DNA of 21,362 bases, taken from the IMG/VR virus record IMGVR_UViG_3300032820_000146, positions 1-21,362 of that record; one strand, written 5' to 3'. This DNA is from a virus. The position numbers and the translations under genes are program-made. This document shows, in pieces, positions 14,797-21,362 of the stretch. Each line of letters starts with the position of its first letter. Positions within the stretch are counted from its first letter, which is position 1. The notes under the pieces are model-generated. The model searched no databases. It was not told where the DNA came from and saw only the letters and a list, made by a program, of their open reading frames with translations.

Positions 14797-17700
14797 TGGC
14801 CGATAATAGAATTTCTGAAATTATTCAAAATCAATTACCTTCCTTTTTTATGGAGGAAGGTTCCAATCTCCCTCTCTTTCTTACTAAGTATTTTGAATTC
14901 CTAGAATCTTATCAAATAGAATATACCGATTTAATTTTAGATGAATATAATATGGTTCTCGAAGATGATAATGATGCTCATTATATTTACGGAACAGCTC
15001 TAGATGAAGGATTAATATACACAACATCTGATGAAGGTGTTGAATATGATCCTGGATTACAAACAGGTTATTATTTTCCAATATATGGTAACAAGCCAGA
15101 CGCTATAGCAGCTTCTGATGATCCAGAAATAGTTTATGAATTACATTTAGAAGAATTCGCAGGCCGTACATTTTATATGCCTCAAAAAGGTGGAGAAAAT
15201 GGAACCAACTTTGGATTATTTGAAGATGATCCGCCCGTAACAACATTAACTCAATATTCAACTGCCGGAACAAAATTTCTATTAGAAAGCACTCCAGACG
15301 ATAATCCGAGTGTTAGTGAAATTGATGAATTATTGGTAGAATCAGATAGAGATCCAACTACCGCAACATTTCAATTAGGTGAATTAATTGTTGGTCAAGT
15401 ATCCGGAGTTCAAGCAATAATTACAGGTGTTCAAAATCATGGCATTTTTCCAGCTGGCAAATATATGTCCACAGATATTACCAGTGATAATTATAAAACC
15501 GATCCCCATGTATTATTTGCACGACCTGTAAATTCTAAAGCATTTCTTCATGGCGAAACAATAATTGGGAAAAGATCCAGAGCAAAAGCAATTGTTGGTC
15601 AAACTGATAAAGACATTAAAAGAAATCCTCTTCGAGCTGCCGCTGATTTAGATTTGGTTAATGATATAGATGAAACCGATAATATGTACCTGGCCCGGTT
15701 TCGAGATGATTTTTTAACAAATATTCCTATGGGTTCCGTTGGAGATTTAAGACAAGCAATAAAAACCGCCAAAGAAATTTATAGGTCAAGAGGAACAGAG
15801 GATTCATTTTTATGGTTATGGAGAACTGTTTATGGATCGGAACAACTTTCCTTTATATATCCAAAAGAAAGATTATTAAGACCATCTGATGGAACTTGGA
15901 AATCACTAAAATCTATTAAAATTTTTACTGGAACATCTTTATATCCAGATGATTTTAATAGTAAAATTATTAAAGGTGAACAATCTCAAGCAACAGCTAC
16001 TGTTGATAATTCAATTTCATATTTTGAAGGAACAACTGGTGTCACAGAATTATTTTTAACCGATTATACTAAAGGATATGATGTTCGTTTTGATGTTTAT
16101 TCTGATTTTCAAGCAGACGAAACAATAGCAACAATTGAAACATATGTTGACGCAGAATTAATGGGAAGTGATAATTCGGAAGACGTGGTTAAAGCAATGA
16201 ATTTCCCCACAGGTTCTTCTAGAGGAACATGTATTGCGGTTATTGGTGAAATTGATATTATAAGTAATGGAACAGGATATGCCATTAACGATGAACTTAT
16301 AATTACAGGTGGTGCCGGAAAAGGGGCTGTAGCTCGCGTGGCTACCACTGCTAATGGTGCTATTGATGAAATTATCATTGATGATGGAGGTAATGGTTAT
16401 TATGGAGGTGAACGTTTAGAAATTAATAATTCCGGAACCGGAGGAAGAGGCCACACTGGTGTAATTTCCAAAGTGCTTCCCACAGGAGTGTTTAGAAGTT
16501 CTAATACAAAGGTTAGCGCAGCTATATCAGTTGCTGAAGGTGGAACCTCTCCATCAGCTATATTATTAAATTCGGCTTCTTTTTCAATTGAAGAAGAAGA
16601 TGTTAAATATCCAGAAAATATTAATACACACTTTAGCTCAAGTAATACAATTACGTTTGTTGCGGAAGTAGCAAATCAAGATACCGCAGACGCCGGAGCA
16701 AATATATTATTAGAAGAAGGAGATGGTTTAATTCTTATTGATAGTACAGATGGAACCGCTGATGCTGGAGATAATATTCTTTTCCACACTAAAGCTTTTG
16801 AAGATGATATACAACCAGGTTATTATGTCTATGATTCTAAAACAGGAACCAGGGGAACAATTGCAGGCCCTTCAGTAAATAATTCAGCTTTTGTATATGC
16901 ATTAGAAAGCCCAACAGCTCCTAATTTTGTTGATGGTTCAATGTGTGATCTTTATTACAGTGCAAATGGATCTGCAGTTCCAGGTAAATCTAATATGTTT
17001 ACCATTAGCACGATTCAACCCGCCGGTTATTATGAAATTACAGATGAAGAAGGAGAATATGAAAATCAATTCGGAGATGGTTCAAAATCAGTTTCAGATT
17101 ATTATGGAGGAACTGCTTATACCTATACAGGTTTCGGGTCCATTTCTGAAACTCGAGTAATAACTACAGGACTTGATTATATAAGAGCTCCTAGATATGC
17201 AGCAAAAAATGAATCTACTTTAGGTCTAGAACAATGGAGATTTGAAGATCCTATAACAGGAAAAAATACTGGTCGATTAACATATTTAAATTTAGCTGAA
17301 AATGTTTATGGAAAATATAGATTTGGTGAATCTGTTATAGGGGTAACATCTGGTAAGAAAGCAAAAGTAATATTACCTTCTGTTAATTCTACATCAAATT
17401 CTACTTTTAGTACCATGAAGGTTCAAGATGAAGAAACAACTTTTTCTCTTGAAGATGTAAATGTTCTTCAAAATAATGTTGGGGACTTTGAGGATGGAAG
17501 TATTTCAGGACTTTCAGCTTTTTCTTCAAAAAGAACAGCCGTAGATACCGGCAGCCACACACTTTCATTAGAAACATCTAATACTATTTCCGGTTCATAT
17601 AGTGGTAAGATAGCGGTTAATGATCAGTTAGATACTTATATTGGTTTACGTTCAATAGATAGTGAAGAAGGTGAAGCATATGCGAATACTATTATTCCCG

Positions 17701-20700
17701 GAAATCAATATAATGCTAAAATTTCTTTTAGAGCCAGCAAAAGTCTCAGATTTACTGAATTAAGATATGGTCATTCAGATACTGATGTAGATTATGAACC
17801 GGTAGGTTCCGAAATAGGATTAACTCAAACAGTTGTTTATACGCTTCCAGAAACAACTAATGCGGATCAAGTTTATACTTTCGAAGGAAAATTTGTAGCA
17901 AGTTCAGATCGTTATCACGCTGTTTATTTATTTGCAAATACTCAAACTTCTACATCATATGATTTACATATAGATAATATATCAATCGCTGATATATCAT
18001 CTCGCGGAAAAATTCAATATGAAGGATTTAATACTGCTGATGATATAGAATCATTTATGATGTTAGAACCCGCAGATTTTATTCCTGGCGAAATAATCAT
18101 TTCTTCCCAAGGTGCTAGAACAGCAACTTTAGCATCTTCAAATTCTTCTTATCAGGAAATAAATTCTGGTTATGGTAACAATGCTATTTTAAAAGCCGGA
18201 GCTTTAAAAACAGGAGCTATCAAATCCCTTTCAATTACTACAGCAGGTATTAATTATAATATTTTACCTGATGTGACTTGTCCCGAGGGAGATAATAATG
18301 CAACATTTTTAGCTATACGAACAGCTATAACAAATTATCCCGGTAAGTTTCAAGATCAAATGGGATTCATTAGTGATATTATCAGGATTCAAGATTCTTA
18401 CTATTATCAAGATTTTTCGTACGTTTTAAGATCGGACATTCAAATTAATGAATTTAGAGATTTAGTTAGATCTTTTGTTCATCCTGCAGGTTGGAATGTT
18501 TTTGGAGAGATTGGAATATTACTTTTGTTAAATGTAGACGTATCTGCTGAATCAGATACTATTAAAAAGCTTGAATTATTTGTTGATAGAACACCAGCAT
18601 TTATTCCTACATATGGTCCACTTACAGTCAGCCAGAGAGGCACCGATACAATTTATAATAGTACTACCATGGGTCCTTATACTAGTATTTTCGGACAAAT
18701 TGATATGTGGACGGGCGAGGTTCATAAAATGCATATTGAATTTTTGGATCCGCGAACAATAGGATTTGGTGTTACAACAGACGATAGGCATTTTGCATTT
18801 CATGCCGGACGAGTAGATTGGTTAGTTGGTCGTGGATGGGACTATGAACCTTACAGCCGAGGTTTGGCTGGACAATTTGATCCGTGGAACGATGGATATG
18901 ATTCAAATCGCACAGGGAGAGTAGAAATACCTCATCATTTTTCGCAGCATGATAAAGCGCGTCTTAATTCTACTGAAAAAATTGCTCCTTGGTATCCAAA
19001 TGTATTTCCAGAATTAGTCATTCCCGGTCACTATGAAGGAAATGAATGTACGGGCCACAGTGCCTTTGGCGGAGTTTCATTATGGGGTAAGTCAACTCAC
19101 TATAATACAGAAAATAGATGGGGCCCAGTGCATACGACAAGTGCATGGGGCGCAACTGCTGGAGCACAAAGACCAGCCGACACCTATTGGGGCCTAGGTG
19201 GAGATGGAGACCCAGATACAGCACGTAAAGGCGGTATAGATTATTGGTTAGAGATAGGTATATTAGGTAAGTATCGATCTCCGGACGGAACACATGTAAT
19301 GCCAACAATTACTACTTATTATACTTACGGACAAGAAGAAATTGAATTACTTGCGAACTTGTGGAAAGCTAATCATTATCTCGAAGTTAAATCTCACCTC
19401 GAAATTTTTGATCGTTGGGGCTTACAACGGATACAACTTGATCTTCCAACTTTATCAGGCGTGTCTACTTATGTTAGCATGGCAGACTCTGTTATAGAAC
19501 CTACTTTTCCAGAAGCTGCGTTTGGCTGGCCCATAACAGAATATCCAAATCCTGCATTACAAGAAATAATGGTAACAGTTGCAAGTACTGATTTTCATTT
19601 TGATGGTGTAAACATTAATGATAGTGCTTGGTCAAGAAAACTTATTAAAGGGGTTACATATCGTTTCAATCAAGAAGATAGTTCTAATGCAAACCATCCA
19701 TTAAAATTTGCTAGTGTGCTTGATGGTATTCATAATGGAAGTTGGACATCAAGTATGGAATTTTCTTCCACTACTACAGGTACTGCCGGCAGCGGCGGTG
19801 CTTATGTCGACTTTAAAATCCCAGATCATACTTATAAAACTTGGTTACCTCCGGATGAACTAGTTGATTGGGAACCTGATTTTTATCGTGCATTATTTGC
19901 ATATTGTCATAATCATTCTGGCTATGGTGGCCCAATAATGACGGAAAATAAATCAGTTCTTTCTTCAACTATAGAAGTGACTCCACACACTCCAGCTGCA
20001 GCGGTCGCTGAACCACAATTAACTGCTATTAATACAGGAACTCAAGCAACCTTATCTGGTCAATCGTATGCAAGGCCAAGAGATAGAAAATTAAATAATC
20101 CAAATACATTTATAGTTGCGGGTGCAAAAGTATATGGTGGAATGGCAGTGGGATTAAGACCTGATGGAAAAGTAGAAAGAGTATATGAAGTAGGAAACGT
20201 ATTGTTTCCACGTATTAATTATGTTCATTCATTATTAGGAATAGTTAATGAAGATGCCGAAGTAGGAGAAGTTGTAACAGTAAGAGATACAGATTCTATA
20301 GAAGAACGTGTTTGGGATTTAATACCGGGAGCAGAATATTATCCCAATTATAGTCAAATAGTTTGGGAAAAAGGTAGCGACCACGAATGTTGGCTCACTA
20401 CAGTGCCGCCTACAATAACTTCTGCAGATAGTTTAGATAGAATTAAATTAGGAAAAGCAGCAACTAAAGATCAATTAGATTTATCTTTTCCTCAATGGAA
20501 AATGTATGAATATCGGGCTAATGAAGATATTAGTAAAGGACAAGTAGTTGGTTTAATGTCTAATGGAAAAATTCAACTAGTATTTTGCGAAGGTGATGGT
20601 ACTGCTAAACCCCAATTAGATGGTTCTCATTCATTATTAGGATTAGCAAAAACAGATATAGCATCCGGCGATTGGGGTGAAGTCGTTACAATAGACAAAT

Positions 20701-21362
20701 CTCTACAAATGGCTGCTTTTCCAACTGGCTCTCATAATCCACTCCCTGGAACAGGATTAACAAAAGGTACAAATTATTATGTTGACTATAGAGATTCAAC
20801 AATAAAAGAATTTGGAGCTTATAGTAATCATCCTGATAATATTATTGGGATTGCTGTACAAAACGATATAATTAGAATAACTGCTAAGTTACCAATTCAT
20901 CAAACATATTCACCACAATGGGATTTGACAACTACAGAATATCCATTTCCAACATATTGTCCGGTTAGGACTTCCCCTTATCCTGATGAATATTTTCTAG
21001 CACATGACTCTATAGATGCAGCTGAACAATATGATGGTCAAGTAATTAACAGCTTAGTCCACACAAATGTGACCCCAGTTAGAAATTTGGAACAGGGTTC
21101 AACTGTTTACTTTGATGATATAAATATAATATTAGAAGAGTCTGATGGGATGTTATTAGAAGATGGAGATGAATTATTAGCAGAAGATGGCACAAATGCT
21201 GCTACTTCTTCGATTGGTAAGCTAATAATTGAATCTGAATTTTTACTATATGAAGATCTCATAAATACAGGAATAGGTCAAGAACCGAATAGAAAAATGA
21301 ATATTTATAGTCGTCATGACGCTAAATATATCGTGGGCGATTTGACCACAACGACTTTTAAC
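14796..21362 (+). CDS. gp7: Giant gp7-like baseplate wedge protein, mosaic with adhesin-like domains (3' end outside the window)
   Basis: The frame opens at ATG 14796, overlapping the gp6 stop, and stays open for 2189 codons to the window end; T4 gp7 has 1032 residues. Two segments identify it. Near the N terminus are LPSFFMEEGSNLPLFLTKYF and, at residues 326-360, IYRSRGTEDSFLWLWRTVYG with IYPKERLLRPSDG. At about 1202-1236 are YYYQDFSYVLRSD and RDLVRSFVHPAGWNVFGEI. In T4 the equivalents (FYSTKGIEASYKFLFKVLYN and FVHPVGF) lie much closer together. Between them are repeated modules of type GExIxGxxSGxxAxV (192, 246, 387, 838, 1092), a Gly-rich beta repeat (484-561), an ILLEEGDG motif (637) and a galactose-binding-like beta domain (about 920-1067). 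After them come a Trp/His/Gly-rich region, a cupredoxin-like domain (about 1597-1716), a duplicated module (1776-2029) and an LLEDGDELLAEDG stretch. Domain borders are estimates. It forms the outer wedge and may also bind the host surface. Confidence 0.85.
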   Translation, partial: MADNRISEIIQNQLPSFFMEEGSNLPLFLTKYFEFLESYQIEYTDLILDEYNMVLEDDNDAHYIYGTALDEGLIYTTSDEGVEYDPGLQTGYYFPIYGNKPDAIAASDDPEIVYELHLEEFAGRTFYMPQKGGENGTNFGLFEDDPPVTTLTQYSTAGTKFLLESTPDDNPSVSEIDELLVESDRDPTTATFQLGELIVGQVSGVQAIITGVQNHGIFPAGKYMSTDITSDNYKTDPHVLFARPVNSKAFLHGETIIGKRSRAKAIVGQTDKDIKRNPLRAAADLDLVNDIDETDNMYLARFRDDFLTNIPMGSVGDLRQAIKTAKEIYRSRGTEDSFLWLWRTVYGSEQLSFIYPKERLLRPSDGTWKSLKSIKIFTGTSLYPDDFNSKIIKGEQSQATATVDNSISYFEGTTGVTELFLTDYTKGYDVRFDVYSDFQADETIATIETYVDAELMGSDNSEDVVKAMNFPTGSSRGTCIAVIGEIDIISNGTGYAINDELIITGGAGKGAVARVATTANGAIDEIIIDDGGNGYYGGERLEINNSGTGGRGHTGVISKVLPTGVFRSSNTKVSAAISVAEGGTSPSAILLNSASFSIEEEDVKYPENINTHFSSSNTITFVAEVANQDTADAGANILLEEGDGLILIDSTDGTADAGDNILFHTKAFEDDIQPGYYVYDSKTGTRGTIAGPSVNNSAFVYALESPTAPNFVDGSMCDLYYSANGSAVPGKSNMFTISTIQPAGYYEITDEEGEYENQFGDGSKSVSDYYGGTAYTYTGFGSISETRVITTGLDYIRAPRYAAKNESTLGLEQWRFEDPITGKNTGRLTYLNLAENVYGKYRFGESVIGVTSGKKAKVILPSVNSTSNSTFSTMKVQDEETTFSLEDVNVLQNNVGDFEDGSISGLSAFSSKRTAVDTGSHTLSLETSNTISGSYSGKIAVNDQLDTYIGLRSIDSEEGEAYANTIIPGNQYNAKISFRASKSLRFTELRYGHSDTDVDYEPVGSEIGLTQTVVYTLPETTNADQVYTFEGKFVASSDRYHAVYLFANTQTSTSYDLHIDNISIADISSRGKIQYEGFNTADDIESFMMLEPADFIPGEIIISSQGARTATLASSNSSYQEINSGYGNNAILKAGALKTGAIKSLSITTAGINYNILPDVTCPEGDNNATFLAIRTAITNYPGKFQDQMGFISDIIRIQDSYYYQDFSYVLRSDIQINEFRDLVRSFVHPAGWNVFGEIGILLLLNVDVSAESDTIKKLELFVDRTPAFIPTYGPLTVSQRGTDTIYNSTTMGPYTSIFGQIDMWTGEVHKMHIEFLDPRTIGFGVTTDDRHFAFHAGRVDWLVGRGWDYEPYSRGLAGQFDPWNDGYDSNRTGRVEIPHHFSQHDKARLNSTEKIAPWYPNVFPELVIPGHYEGNECTGHSAFGGVSLWGKSTHYNTENRWGPVHTTSAWGATAGAQRPADTYWGLGGDGDPDTARKGGIDYWLEIGILGKYRSPDGTHVMPTITTYYTYGQEEIELLANLWKANHYLEVKSHLEIFDRWGLQRIQLDLPTLSGVSTYVSMADSVIEPTFPEAAFGWPITEYPNPALQEIMVTVASTDFHFDGVNINDSAWSRKLIKGVTYRFNQEDSSNANHPLKFASVLDGIHNGSWTSSMEFSSTTTGTAGSGGAYVDFKIPDHTYKTWLPPDELVDWEPDFYRALFAYCHNHSGYGGPIMTENKSVLSSTIEVTPHTPAAAVAEPQLTAINTGTQATLSGQSYARPRDRKLNNPNTFIVAGAKVYGGMAVGLRPDGKVERVYEVGNVLFPRINYVHSLLGIVNEDAEVGEVVTVRDTDSIEERVWDLIPGAEYYPNYSQIVWEKGSDHECWLTTVPPTITSADSLDRIKLGKAATKDQLDLSFPQWKMYEYRANEDISKGQVVGLMSNGKIQLVFCEGDGTAKPQLDGSHSLLGLAKTDIASGDWGEVVTIDKSLQMAAFPTGSHNPLPGTGLTKGTNYYVDYRDSTIKEFGAYSNHPDNIIGIAVQNDIIRITAKLPIHQTYSPQWDLTTTEYPFPTYCPVRTSPYPDEYFLAHDSIDAAEQYDGQVINSLVHTNVTPVRNLEQGSTVYFDDINIILEESDGMLLEDGDELLAEDGTNAATSSIGKLIIESEFLLYEDLINTGIGQEPNRKMNIYSRHDAKYIVGDLTTTTFN
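19584..19943 (+). other. Cupredoxin-like domain within the gp7-like protein, Met ligand position is Tyr
   Basis: Residues about 1597-1716. Landmarks are VTVASTDFHFDGV, GVTYRFNQEDSSNANHPLKF (H1634) and AYCHNHSGYGG (C1704, H1707). Many marine phage fibre proteins carry this module with an ending like YYCxxHSGMGG, matching the Cys-His-Met copper ligands of plastocyanin. Here the Met position is Y1710. The fold assignment is from pattern recognition. Confidence 0.6.

Noticed and set aside
14837-14861. Hairpin ACCTTCC / GGAAGGT with an 11-base loop near the start of gp7
   Set aside because: It is a 7-bp stem within codons of a conserved segment (LPSFFMEEGS) with no U-run or stop nearby. Chance is the simplest explanation.
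21119-21126. Exact TATAAATA on the plus strand near the end of the gp7-like gene
   Set aside because: It encodes part of DDINIILEE and the next gene is not visible, so there is nothing to support it as a promoter.
1-21362. tRNA genes, CRISPR arrays, insertion sequences or attachment sites
   Set aside because: Coding sequence covers almost everything and no cloverleaf, regular repeat-spacer array, transposase or terminal repeats were seen.

Overview
This window is part of the late structural gene block of a T4-like (myovirus-type) tailed phage. It is AT-rich (roughly one third G+C by eye) and tightly packed: genes overlap by one base (TAATG) or are separated by a few bases, and the largest gap is only 53 bases. 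Almost every gene belongs to the baseplate, the tail tube to baseplate junction, or head/tail completion. The AT-rich codon use, the gene set and several protein modules (cupredoxin-like and glycan-binding-like domains in a baseplate protein, RKGDLFFDP-type fibre N terminus) resemble marine T4-like phages of picocyanobacteria or SAR11-type bacteria. The host itself cannot be read from the sequence.

Layout. Two divergent late transcription units share a 53-base spacer (3052-3104). The leftward unit (3051 down to 1) encodes a gp4-like head-completion nuclease, an unrecognised 205-residue protein, a tail-tube-fold protein (gp54/gp19-like), a gp26-like zinc-ribbon protein, a short helical extension in the -1 frame of gp26, and the start of a tail-fibre-like protein that leaves the window. 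The rightward unit (3105 to the end) encodes a gp48-like tube cap, gp53 wedge protein, a gp27-like hub protein, a gp5-like spike without a lysozyme domain, a 56-residue helical protein, a 1216-residue structural protein, gp25, gp6 and a gp7-like wedge protein that is still open after 2189 codons. T4-late-type TATAAATA boxes sit in the divergent spacer and just ahead of gp25.

How they work together. gp27-like and gp5-like proteins make the central hub and spike. gp48- and gp54-like proteins start the tail tube on top of the hub. gp25, gp53, gp6 and gp7 form the wedges that surround it. gp26 and its frameshift product probably act as assembly factors. gp4 completes the head.

Most interesting points. 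(1) The reading frame downstream of gp26 has no usable start codon but is joined to gp26 by a perfect T TTT TTC slip heptamer one codon before the gp26 stop, with a Shine-Dalgarno-like stretch just upstream. This looks like an unrecognised programmed -1 frameshift that makes a tail-assembly-chaperone-like pair, analogous to lambda G/GT. (2) The gp7-like protein is a mosaic: its two conserved gp7 segments are split by about 815 inserted residues and followed by a tail of more than 900 residues carrying a cupredoxin-like domain whose usual axial Met position is Tyr, and a duplicated module. (3) The tetranucleotide CCGG is about five times more frequent than base composition predicts. No RNA genes, CRISPR arrays, insertion sequences or gene-free stretches over 300 bases were seen.
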